Source: Acidobacteriota bacterium (GTDB lineage Bacteria; Acidobacteriota; Terriglobia; UBA7540). From it: 13,549 nt of DNA. Each line of letters starts with the position of its first letter. Position 1 is the stretch's first letter. This document shows, one piece after another, positions 7,325-13,549 of this stretch. Below the pieces are notes generated by a model. It did no database searches and was not told the DNA's origin. It saw only the letters and a list, made by a program, of their open reading frames with translations. Both the position numbers and the translations under genes were made by a program. The stretch covers positions 1 to 13,549 of the forward strand of contig JAKASC010000038.1 of the NCBI GenBank assembly GCA_021828245.1, read 5' to 3'.

Positions 7325-10300
7325 ATGAAAATATCGGTCATCAGTATCCTTCGGGCAAGTCTTTTTCTAGCGTTCATCTCGATTTCTCTTGTCGCCCAAG
7401 AGTTCAATCCGGCGCTTTATTCCGGCATGCGCTGGCGGCTGGTCGGGCCGTTTCGCGGGGGGCGGGCGCTTGCGGCCTGCGGGGTTCCCGGCCATCCCAA
7501 CACGTTTTATTTTGGCGCGGTGGACGGCGGCGTGTGGAAGACCACGGATGCAGGCCGCGTGTGGAAGCCCATCTTCGATAAAGAACCGATTGCCTCCATC
7601 GGCGCCATTGCCGTGGCGCCTTCCGACCCGAACATTATTTATGTCGGGACGGGCGAGGCGGACATGCGCTCGGATATTTCCTACGGCGATGGGATGTACA
7701 AATCCACCGACGGCGGAAAGACGTGGCAGCACATCGGCCTCACGGACACGCGCCAAATTGGCAGCGTGCTGGTGGCCCCGCGGAATCCCAATCTGGTTTT
7801 TGTTGCCGCCTTGGGGCACGCTTACGGGCCCAACGCCGAGCGCGGCGTGTTTCGCTCGACCAATGGCGGCAAAACCTGGCAAAAGGTTCTTTATAAGAAT
7901 GAAAACACGGGAGCCATTGATTTGGCGTTCGACCCGGCCAATCCTCACATCATCTATGCGGCGCTGTGGCAAACGCGTCGGCCGCCGTGGAACGTCTATC
8001 CTCCCTCGAACGGCCCCGGCAGCGGACTTTATCGTTCCACGGACGACGGGCAAACGTGGGAACATCTCACCGGTCACGGATTGCCGCAAGCGGGACTGGG
8101 CCGCATGGGCATCGCCTTTGCGCCCAGCAATCCCCAACGCATTTACCTGCTGGTGGACGCGAAGCGAGGCGGACTGTATCGCTCGGACGACTCGGGCCAA
8201 ACCTGGAAGCGAATCAACGCCGACCCGCGCATCTGGGGGCGCGGGTGGTACTTTGGCGGCGCGACCGTGGACCCCGAAAACGCCGACGTCGTCTATATCT
8301 GCAACACCGCACTTTATCGCTCCGAGAACGGCGGCAAGAGTTTTATTCCAATTAAAGGCGCGCCCGGCGGCGACGATTATCACAGTCTGTGGATTGCCCC
8401 GCACGACCCACGGCGCATGATTGTGGCGAGCGATCAAGGGGTGGTCATCAGCCTGGACGGCGCCAAGACGTGGAGTTCCTGGTACAACCAGCCGACGGCG
8501 CAGCTCTATCACGTCATCACCGACAACCGCTTCCCTTATTGGATTTACGCCTCGCAACAAGACACGGGCTCAGTGGCGCTGCCGAGCCGAAGCCTGTACG
8601 CGGGCATCAATTTCCATGATTGGCGGCCCATTGAGGCGGGCGGCGAAAGCGAGTACATCGCGCCGGACCCGCTCCATCCTGACATTCTTTACGGCGGCTC
8701 CGAGCACACCAAGGTCACGCGCTTCAATTTGGTGACCGGCGAGGATCGCAATATTCCGCCGCCGTTGGCCTACCCGGGCGCGTGGCGCTACACTTGGACG
8801 TTGCCGCTGGTCTTCTCGCCGGTGGACCCGCATCGCCTCTACTTTGGCTCGCAAAAGCTGTTTGAGACCGACGACGGCGGCAAAACGTGGAAGATTATCA
8901 GTCCGGACCTCACGCGGCGCCATCCCGGCATTCCCCCCAATCTCGACCCGGCCACGGCGCGCGACACGTCGAACGGCAACCGGCGGGGCGTCATTTACAC
9001 GATTGCGCCCTCGCCGCTCGACCCCGGGCTGATTTGGATTGGAACCGACGATGGCCTGATTCAAGTGACGCACGACGGAGGGAAAACCTGGGAGAACGTC
9101 ACCCCGCCCGCCTTAACCCCCTGGAGCAAGGTCACGCTGATTGAGGCCTCCTACTTCCACGCGCAAACAGCCTACGCCGCCGTGGACCGCCATCGTCTAG
9201 ATGACCTTCGGCCTTACATCTATCGGACAGAAGACGGAGGTAAAACCTGGCAGGAGATTTCCAACGGCATTCCCGATGGAAGCTTTGTCAATGTGGTGCG
9301 CGAGGACCCGAAGCGGCCCGGCCTGCTCTACGCCGGGACAGAAACCGGCGTGTATGTTTCCTTTGACGATGGGCAGCATTGGCAATCGCTCCAGCTCAAT
9401 CTTCCGGTCTCCTCCGTGCGCGACCTGGTGATTCACGGCGACGATTTGATTGCCGCGACGCATGGGCGCTCCATCTGGATTCTGGATGATGTCACGCCGC
9501 TTCGGCAGATTGACGCGCGCGTCGCCGCCTCCACGGCATGGTTATACCGTCCGGCTGTAGCCTATCGGGTTCGGCCGCCGACCGACGAAGGCACGCCGCT
9601 TCCCCCGGAAGAGCCGGCGGGCAAGAACCCTCCGATTGGAGCGATCATTGATTATTTTCTCAAATCTCCAGCGACCGGCCCCGTGGTCCTTGAGATTCAC
9701 GATTCGGCCGGACGGCTGGCGGGACGTTTTTCGAGCGCCCAAAAGCCGCGCCCCGTCAACCTTGGCAAATTGACCGTCGCCCCGATCTGGGTTCATCCTC
9801 GGCCCACGCCTTCGGCCGCGGCCGGGATGCATCGCTTTGTTTGGAATCTGTTTTATCCGGCCCCGGCGGCGGATTACAGTTTTGATGAAGGCGAGATTTA
9901 TGGCATGTGGGCGGTGCCCGGCCGTTACACCGTCACACTGAAGGTGGACGGCAAGACCTTGACCCAGCCCCTGGTGGTGAAAATGGATCCCCGCGTCAAG
10001 ACGCCACTGGCAGATTTGCAGAAACAATTCGACGTGGATCGCCAAGTCGTGGCGGCGCGGGAGCGGCTGGCTCCCGTGCTGCGGCAGGCCAACGCCGTTG
10101 AAAAACAGCTTCACGCCCTGCGCCGGAAAGTCGCCAAGGACAACCCGGCGGCCTTGCAGGTTGTGGCGACGTTCGAGCGGCAGTTGCGGCCCATCCTCGG
10201 CCCGCCACGGCCCTCGGGCATAAACTTCTCCGGAGAGTTTGGCCCCTCCGCCGACCACACGAGCCTGCGTTATTTGGCGGGAGCCTTGGGGAAGCTCGAG

Positions 10301-10474
10301 TACACCATCGAAAGCGCCGACGCCGCGCCCACTCCCGACGCCATGACGGCGTTCCACCTGGATCGCCAAGCCATGCGCTCGGATTTCGCCGCGTGGAACC
10401 AACTGAAAACCTCCGCGCTGCCGCGGTTGAATCTTGCGTTGCAAAAATTCAAACTCTCCGCCGTTAAGCTGTGA
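7325..10474 (+). CDS. Exported BNR/Asp-box repeat protein, sortilin (Vps10)-like beta-propeller, paralogue 2
   Basis: This is a 1049-residue protein clearly paralogous to the one at 1531-4713, roughly half identical by eye over its whole length. The signal peptide MKISVISILRASLFLAFISI is probably cut after SLVA (residue 24). Asp boxes start at residues 73, 127, 178, 238, 287, 333, 376, 515, 582, 635 and 679. The first four fall at exactly the same residue numbers as in paralogue 1, which supports the ATG at 7325 over an in-frame TTG at 7250 and ATG at 7310. GGGG at 7312-7315 is the only ribosome-binding-site candidate. Box 6 (SENGGKSF) and box 7 (SLDGAKTW) are degenerate. The C-terminal part contains PLPPEEPAGKNPP and a helical tail rich in Arg, Lys and Ala, as in paralogue 1. 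There is no sialidase FRIP motif. It is predicted to be secreted or periplasmic; ligand and activity are unknown. Confidence 0.88.
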   Translation: MKISVISILRASLFLAFISISLVAQEFNPALYSGMRWRLVGPFRGGRALAACGVPGHPNTFYFGAVDGGVWKTTDAGRVWKPIFDKEPIASIGAIAVAPSDPNIIYVGTGEADMRSDISYGDGMYKSTDGGKTWQHIGLTDTRQIGSVLVAPRNPNLVFVAALGHAYGPNAERGVFRSTNGGKTWQKVLYKNENTGAIDLAFDPANPHIIYAALWQTRRPPWNVYPPSNGPGSGLYRSTDDGQTWEHLTGHGLPQAGLGRMGIAFAPSNPQRIYLLVDAKRGGLYRSDDSGQTWKRINADPRIWGRGWYFGGATVDPENADVVYICNTALYRSENGGKSFIPIKGAPGGDDYHSLWIAPHDPRRMIVASDQGVVISLDGAKTWSSWYNQPTAQLYHVITDNRFPYWIYASQQDTGSVALPSRSLYAGINFHDWRPIEAGGESEYIAPDPLHPDILYGGSEHTKVTRFNLVTGEDRNIPPPLAYPGAWRYTWTLPLVFSPVDPHRLYFGSQKLFETDDGGKTWKIISPDLTRRHPGIPPNLDPATARDTSNGNRRGVIYTIAPSPLDPGLIWIGTDDGLIQVTHDGGKTWENVTPPALTPWSKVTLIEASYFHAQTAYAAVDRHRLDDLRPYIYRTEDGGKTWQEISNGIPDGSFVNVVREDPKRPGLLYAGTETGVYVSFDDGQHWQSLQLNLPVSSVRDLVIHGDDLIAATHGRSIWILDDVTPLRQIDARVAASTAWLYRPAVAYRVRPPTDEGTPLPPEEPAGKNPPIGAIIDYFLKSPATGPVVLEIHDSAGRLAGRFSSAQKPRPVNLGKLTVAPIWVHPRPTPSAAAGMHRFVWNLFYPAPAADYSFDEGEIYGMWAVPGRYTVTLKVDGKTLTQPLVVKMDPRVKTPLADLQKQFDVDRQVVAARERLAPVLRQANAVEKQLHALRRKVAKDNPAALQVVATFERQLRPILGPPRPSGINFSGEFGPSADHTSLRYLAGALGKLEYTIESADAAPTPDAMTAFHLDRQAMRSDFAAWNQLKTSALPRLNLALQKFKLSAVKL

Positions 10475-10480
10475 CCCTAT

Positions 10481-10518
10481 GGCGCCGAGGGCAAGACCAT
10501 TTTGAGCCCTCGGGCGCC
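10481..10518. terminator. Possible terminator hairpin after the second BNR gene
   Basis: GGCGCCGAGGGC (10481-10492) pairs with GCCCTCGGGCGCC (10506-10518), a 12-bp stem with one bulged base and a 13-nt loop, starting seven bases after the stop codon at 10474. No T-run follows on the plus strand (TCAAAGAAG), so it could instead be a repeat or an RNA 3'-end stabiliser. It could also end transcription of the convergent folE operon. Confidence 0.45.
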
Positions 10519-10766
10519 TCAAAGAAGAAGAACCCGGCGGTCCAGGAACAGCGCCTTCCTGCATTCGCCGGAAAATCAGTGCGGGAATTGTGCGCGAGGC
10601 TCGGCAAGACGGCGCGATGAGCAGAGACCACGCGCCGGTGGCGATGCCGCTCGTGGGGCGAGTCGGAGTTGAGCATCCGTGCCACGGCCCTCCTGGCCGT
10701 GGTCTGACCCGCGCCGGACGCCAGCGCCACGTCGCGGCGTGGTGAAGCAGCGTTCGACGCATGGCG
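10519..10766. other. Gene-free region between convergent transcription units, with palindromes
   Basis: I find no credible gene between the BNR stop and the folE stop. Arg-rich open frames here are not protein-like. The clearest structure is the 8-bp palindrome at 10682-10702. AGACCACG (10625-10632) is also the reverse complement of CGTGGTCT (10698-10705), and CCACG-tcgcgg-CGTGG is a small hairpin close to the folE stop. Confidence 0.4.
10682..10702. repeat. Perfect 8-bp GC-rich hairpin
   Basis: CCACGGCC (10682-10689) and GGCCGTGG (10695-10702) are exact reverse complements around a CTCCT loop. It sits 65 bp beyond the folE stop and is on the correct side to end the folE operon, but no T-run follows on the minus strand. 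A dispersed REP-like palindrome is the alternative. Confidence 0.5.
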
Positions 10767-11366
10767 CTACGCGCCGCGCTCACGAATCAGGCGCAGGAAC
10801 TCCCCGCGCGTTTGCTCGTTGTCGCGGAAGACGCCCAGCATGGAGGAGGTGACGGCAATGGAGTTTTGCTTTTCCACGCCGCGCATAATCATGCAAAGGT
10901 GCCGTGCCTCTATAATCACCCCGACGCCTTGCGGCTGAATCGCCTGCATGATGGTCTCAGCGATCTCGGTGGTCAATCGCTCTTGGAGTTGAAGGCGGCG
11001 TGCAAACACGTCCACCAGGCGAGGAATCTTGCTCAGGCCAATCACTCGGTTGGTGGGAACATAGGCTACGTGGCAGCGGCCAAAAAACGGCAGCAAATGG
11101 TGCTCGCACATGCTGAAGATTTCGATGTCCTTGACGATGACCATCTCATCGTAGGCCACGGCATAGACGGCGCCATTCAAAATTTTTTGGACATCCTTCG
11201 TGTAGCCGCTGGTCAAGAAGCGCAGCGAGTCGGCCACGCGCGCCGGGGTTTTCTTGAGCCCCTCGCGTTCCGGGTCTTCGCCGATCTGGCGCAGAATCGC
11301 CCGCACGTGCTCGGCCAGCCCGTCCCGCTGGGGTGCGGGGTCGGTCATCAAGGTCTGTTTCGCCAT
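10767..11366 (-). CDS. folE: GTP cyclohydrolase I, FolE type
   Basis: This enzyme converts GTP to 7,8-dihydroneopterin triphosphate, the common precursor of folate, biopterin-type pterins and queuosine-type 7-deazaguanines. The 199-residue protein has the zinc ligands in the expected places: Cys87 and His90 in CEHHLLPF, and Cys158 in ARHLCMIMRGVEKQNS. The spacing of 71 residues between the two Cys matches the E. coli enzyme (110 and 181). The substrate-site motif RGVEKQNS (162-169) is intact. Length is slightly below the usual 180-225 range midpoint and looks complete. Two starts are possible: ATG 11366, with a weak GCGAG upstream and 19 bases of overlap with the PTPS-A gene, or ATG 11348, which overlaps the PTPS-A stop as TGATG and gives 193 residues. 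It is the last gene of the operon. Confidence 0.95.
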   Translation of the reverse strand: MAKQTLMTDPAPQRDGLAEHVRAILRQIGEDPEREGLKKTPARVADSLRFLTSGYTKDVQKILNGAVYAVAYDEMVIVKDIEIFSMCEHHLLPFFGRCHVAYVPTNRVIGLSKIPRLVDVFARRLQLQERLTTEIAETIMQAIQPQGVGVIIEARHLCMIMRGVEKQNSIAVTSSMLGVFRDNEQTRGEFLRLIRERGA

Positions 11367-11818
11367 GCCAACTCGCTTTCTGCGCCGGAGCGTTCCTCCG
11401 GCTCGCGCGTCACTTCAAAGAAATTGGACGGGGTTTCCTCCAAGCGGACCCGTTCGAGCCTTGGGCCGCCCGGCGCGCCGCCCAGCCGGCAGTCCAGACG
11501 GCGAAAAATCTCCACACACAGATTCTCCGTTGTCGGCACCACGCCGCGCAAACTTTCCACGTCGAGGTTGAGGTTCACCTGATCGAACGGCGCGAGGATT
11601 TCCTCTTGCACCGCGCGGTCCAAGTTTTCAAGATTCAGCACCATGCCGGTCTTGGTCTCGACCGGCCCGGCGACGGTCACTTCGAGCGCGTAGTTGTGCC
11701 CGTGGCCAAACGGGTTGTTGCACTTGCCGTAGAGCCGCGCATTCTCCTCCGCATCGAGCGCCTCATTGTGCAGGCGATGCGAGGCGGAAAACCGGTAACG
11801 CCGCGTCAAGAAAACCAT
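11348..11818 (-). CDS. PTPS/QueD-family protein, paralogue A, with a substituted catalytic His
   Basis: This 156-residue protein belongs to the 6-pyruvoyl-tetrahydropterin synthase / 6-carboxy-tetrahydropterin synthase family. The zinc-binding His are at 14 (FSASHRLHN) and at 39 and 41 (KCNNPFGHGHNY). The catalytic Cys is residue 33 and the pterin-anchoring Glu is 128 (RLEETPS). The catalytic Asp-His pair, Asp88-His89 in rat PTPS, reads Asp79-Gln80 here (FDQVNLNLDV), so the His is missing. A tail of about 20 residues after the core extends past the usual end. The ATG at 11818 follows GGAG and overlaps the upstream stop as TGATG; a TTG one codon earlier is less likely. It lies between PTPS-B and folE and is translationally coupled to both. 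It may be an enzyme with altered chemistry or a partner subunit; which one is not shown by sequence. Confidence 0.9.
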   Translation of the reverse strand: MVFLTRRYRFSASHRLHNEALDAEENARLYGKCNNPFGHGHNYALEVTVAGPVETKTGMVLNLENLDRAVQEEILAPFDQVNLNLDVESLRGVVPTTENLCVEIFRRLDCRLGGAPGGPRLERVRLEETPSNFFEVTREPEERSGAESELAWRNRP

Positions 11819-12225
11819 CAATCTCCGTAATAGTCCACGTAAAGGTCGGGCGTTTCGTACAGCCTCACCCGATACAAACGCCCGGCGGGCAGGTTGGGCG
11901 CCAATCGCCGCCAGATTTCCACGGCAAGGTTTTCCGTGGTCGGAATCTTTTCGGCAAACACCGGTACTTCCTTGTTCAAAAACCGGTGATCCATCGCCGC
12001 CAGCACTTCCTTCTCGATCGCGGCTTTCAAATCCTTAACGTCCAGAATCATGCCGGTCCGCGCATCCACCTCGCCCACCACCGTGACTTCAAGCGTGTAA
12101 TTGTGCCCATGTCCGTGCGGATTGTTGCACTTGCCAAACAGGCGACGGTTTTCTTCCGGGGAGAGATCCGGATTGTGATAATAGTGCGCGGCAGAGAATT
12201 CCGCTCGACGTGTCAGATAAATCAT
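11818..12225 (-). CDS. 6-pyruvoyl-tetrahydropterin synthase / 6-carboxytetrahydropterin synthase, paralogue B
   Basis: This 135-residue enzyme is expected to act on the FolE product, 7,8-dihydroneopterin triphosphate. All key residues are present: zinc His14 (FSAAHYYHN), His39 and His41 (KCNNPHGHGHNY), catalytic Cys33, the Asp79-His80 pair (MDHRFLN) and Glu124 (RLYETPD). The sequence is closer to animal PTPS (KCNNPNGHGHNY, LFGKCNN, STTENVAV, VYET) than to E. coli QueD (KCGRLHGH), which suggests 6-pyruvoyl-tetrahydropterin rather than queuosine chemistry. That is an inference from motifs. The ATG at 12225 has GGGGAAG upstream and overlaps the glycosyltransferase stop as ATGA. A 25-residue upstream extension with no family similarity was rejected. 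No queC, queE or sepiapterin reductase gene lies in the window. Confidence 0.93.
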   Translation of the reverse strand: MIYLTRRAEFSAAHYYHNPDLSPEENRRLFGKCNNPHGHGHNYTLEVTVVGEVDARTGMILDVKDLKAAIEKEVLAAMDHRFLNKEVPVFAEKIPTTENLAVEIWRRLAPNLPAGRLYRVRLYETPDLYVDYYGD

Positions 12226-13301
12226 GGCCGCTTCCCCGTGCCGGCTGGCGCGTACGCTCTTCCTTTCCATTCGATGCGCCAGCCCAGACGATAGGCGCAA
12301 AAAGAATAGAGCATCAGCAGGCTCATCAACAAGCCGCCGAGGCCTTGATAATTCGCCAAGCGACGGTCAAATCCGAGCCGGGCGAGTTCACGCGCGTATC
12401 GCGCCCGCCGCGCCAGCCACAAAAACAGGCAGCCCACCGCCAAAATCATCGCCAGGCCGGTTCGCCGTGCCGCCACGCTCATCGCCCCAAACACCACCAC
12501 CCCCGCCGGCGGCAGCACCTCCAAAAGCCAAGCTTCTGTCACCGTGGCTAACGCGCGTTTCCACCGCCCCTCCGCCAGCCAATAAAGATTTTTCGTCCAT
12601 CCCTCCCACATCGCGCCCCAGGTGGCGTACATGCGGGTTTCCACCCAATCGGCGCCGGGCAGAAAAAGCATTCGCGCTCCGGCCGCCTGGAGCCGCTCCG
12701 CCAAGCGCACATCCTCCAGAATCTCCCCTCGCACGCTTTCAAACCCACCCGCCCGAAGATAGACTTCGCGCCGCACCAGGAGATACTGTCCGTTGGCTGC
12801 CGCTCGCGCCGTCGCAGAATTGGAAATCTCCTCAAAAGGATACCATCGCGCCAGTTGGACGAACACGCGCGGGATGACCGCCTTTTCCCACCATCGGTGG
12901 ACCACCTGACCGGGCGAAAGTGACACCATGTCCCACCCTTCGCCTTCCGCGCGCTTCACCCAATAACCGAGGCTGCCGGGCCGGTGTTCCGTGTCAGCAT
13001 CGGTGAAGAGTAACCAGTCGCCTTGGGCCGCCTCGGCACCCAGCGCGCAGGCGTGGGTTTTTCCGGTCCACCCGGCCGGCAGGCTCTCCACGCGCACGAC
13101 GCGCAGGTACGGCGTTGTCTGTTGGAGGGTGCTCAGAACGCTGGCCGTCGCATCCGTGGAAGCGTCATCCACTACAATGATTTCCAGGAGCCGCTCTTGC
13201 CCGGCCAGCGAGCCAATGACGCGCGCGATGTTGCGCTCCTCATTGCGCGCTGGAATGATGACCGAAACCCGCCCACCCGTTGCCTCCTGCATCTCCACCA
13301 T
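12222..13301 (-). CDS. Membrane-associated family 2 glycosyltransferase (HpnB/CrtQ-like)
   Basis: This 359-residue protein has a GT-A fold with sugar-nucleotide motifs IIPARNEERN (near residue 15), VVDDASTDAT (near 44), the LPAGWTGK loop (74-81), the metal-binding DAD (101-103), the acceptor-side NGQYLLVRRE region (near 170), and LEDVR (195-199). It then has MWEGWTKN (231-238) and about three membrane segments in the last 110 residues, ending WRIEWKGRAY. The GW-GK loop and this C-terminus are typical of glycosyltransferases linked to hopanoids and carotenoids, so a polyprenoid or lipid acceptor is the first guess. However, it is the first gene of an operon whose other members make pterins, and it overlaps PTPS-B by ATGA. 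The start is uncertain: ATG 13301, in-frame TTG 13313 or ATG 13292. The -10 box puts the expected transcript start near 13313. Confidence 0.88.
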   Translation of the reverse strand: MVEMQEATGGRVSVIIPARNEERNIARVIGSLAGQERLLEIIVVDDASTDATASVLSTLQQTTPYLRVVRVESLPAGWTGKTHACALGAEAAQGDWLLFTDADTEHRPGSLGYWVKRAEGEGWDMVSLSPGQVVHRWWEKAVIPRVFVQLARWYPFEEISNSATARAAANGQYLLVRREVYLRAGGFESVRGEILEDVRLAERLQAAGARMLFLPGADWVETRMYATWGAMWEGWTKNLYWLAEGRWKRALATVTEAWLLEVLPPAGVVVFGAMSVAARRTGLAMILAVGCLFLWLARRARYARELARLGFDRRLANYQGLGGLLMSLLMLYSFCAYRLGWRIEWKGRAYAPAGTGKRP

Positions 13302-13319
13302 CGTGTCGGTCAATCTGCG

Positions 13320-13327
13320 ATTATAAT
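13320..13327. promoter_or_regulatory. Palindromic divergent -10 element
   Basis: ATTATAAT is a perfect palindrome and holds TATAAT on both strands (minus 13325-13320, plus 13322-13327). On the minus strand a TTGCGC (13348-13343) lies 17 bp upstream, matching the TTG of a -35 box; the plus-strand -35 is poor. Expected starts are near 13313 for the glycosyltransferase operon and near 13334 for the thioredoxin-like gene, leaving very short or no leaders. Confidence 0.5.
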
Positions 13328-13340
13328 GAAGCTTGAGCTG

Positions 13341-13549
13341 ATGCGCAAAACGAAGCTGGGGATAATGGTGGCGGGATTAGTGGTTTTGGGCGCGCTCGTG
13401 TGGCTGCTCGTGCGGCCGGCGCCGCCCCACCCGCTTGAAATTGGCGAAAAGGTTCCGAATTTTATCCTTCCTCGCGTGCCCGAGGGCGCCATTGCGCTTT
13501 CCGACTTTCGCGGCAAGGTGGTGGTGCTGAATTTCTGGGCGTCGTGGTG
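13341..13549 (+). CDS. Membrane-anchored thioredoxin-like (TlpA/ResA or redoxin) protein, N-terminal part, cut by window edge
   Basis: From the ATG at 13341 the protein begins MRKTKLGIMVAGLVVLGALV, a basic start followed by one hydrophobic anchor. It then runs through LEIGEKVPNFILP and LSDFRGKVVVLNFWASW before the window ends. The GKVVVLNFWASW block directly precedes the CxxC active site of TlpA/ResA-type thioredoxins, and the last two bases (TG) fit a Cys codon, but the motif itself lies outside the window. Such proteins reduce or exchange disulfides on the outer side of the cytoplasmic membrane. An in-frame ATG at 13326 would add five residues, but it sits inside the putative -10 box, so the later start is preferred. 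No strong ribosome binding site is seen for either. It is divergent from the glycosyltransferase. Confidence 0.85.
   Translation, partial: MRKTKLGIMVAGLVVLGALVWLLVRPAPPHPLEIGEKVPNFILPRVPEGAIALSDFRGKVVVLNFWASW

Noticed and set aside
10464..10730. 88-residue minus-strand open frame between BNR2 and folE
   Set aside because: It covers the putative terminator and palindromes, overlaps the BNR stop, and has no protein-like composition.
9542..10783. 413-residue minus-strand open frame across the end of the second BNR gene and the following gap
   Set aside because: It is Arg/Gly-rich with no recognisable domain, antisense to a clear gene, and crosses hairpins in the gap.
10767..12225. Queuosine biosynthesis operon (queD with folE)
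   Set aside because: No queC, queE or queF is present in the window, and the PTPS motifs are closer to the animal enzyme than to QueD.
12226..12300. 25-residue N-terminal extension of PTPS-B
   Set aside because: It lies inside the glycosyltransferase coding sequence, lacks similarity to the family, and the ATG at 12225 has a good ribosome binding site.

Overview
The window is a GC-rich bacterial chromosome segment. The best guess is Acidobacteriota or a similar soil heterotroph. The reasons are long exported proteins with BNR/Asp-box repeats, a plant-polysaccharide glycosidase, and gene-poor gaps filled with palindromic repeats. This assignment is inferred from style of content; there is no rRNA gene or other phylogenetic marker except a partial uvrB. 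I see no CRISPR array, tRNA, rRNA, transposase or phage gene.

Layout. (1) Positions 1-1120, minus strand: the N-terminal half of uvrB (nucleotide excision repair), cut by the left edge. (2) Positions 1121-1530: a gap with a uvrB -10 box and an inverted-repeat element of about 135 bp. (3) Positions 1531-10474: two exported paralogous proteins of about 1050 residues, each with 11 Asp-box (BNR) repeats, both on the plus strand. They flank one minus-strand gene for an exported GH115-type alpha-glucuronidase. The first BNR gene converges on the GH115 gene. The second is divergent from it, across a 442-bp gap full of overlapping hairpins. (4) Positions 10475-10766: a gap with a possible terminator and a palindrome. 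(5) Positions 10767-13301, minus strand: a tightly coupled operon in the order GT2 glycosyltransferase, PTPS-like gene B, PTPS-like gene A, folE. Neighbouring genes overlap by a few bases at every junction. (6) Positions 13341-13549, plus strand: the start of a membrane-anchored thioredoxin-like protein, cut by the right edge. It diverges from the glycosyltransferase at a perfect 8-bp palindrome that carries a -10 hexamer on each strand.

How the genes fit together. FolE would make 7,8-dihydroneopterin triphosphate from GTP, and the PTPS-like enzymes would convert it to a 6-substituted tetrahydropterin. PTPS-B closely resembles the animal 6-pyruvoyl-tetrahydropterin synthase and keeps its whole catalytic set. 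PTPS-A has Gln where the catalytic His should be. The glycosyltransferase in the same operon looks like a polyprenoid/lipid type, but its tight linkage to pterin genes is worth noting. The BNR/GH115 cluster looks like an outward-facing polysaccharide module: GH115 enzymes remove (methyl)glucuronic acid from xylan, while the BNR proteins are probable secreted beta-propellers of unknown ligand.

The most interesting points are the His-to-Gln change in one of two tandem PTPS paralogues, the paralogous BNR giants around a short GH115, the divergent palindromic promoter, and the mutually exclusive hairpins upstream of the second BNR gene.
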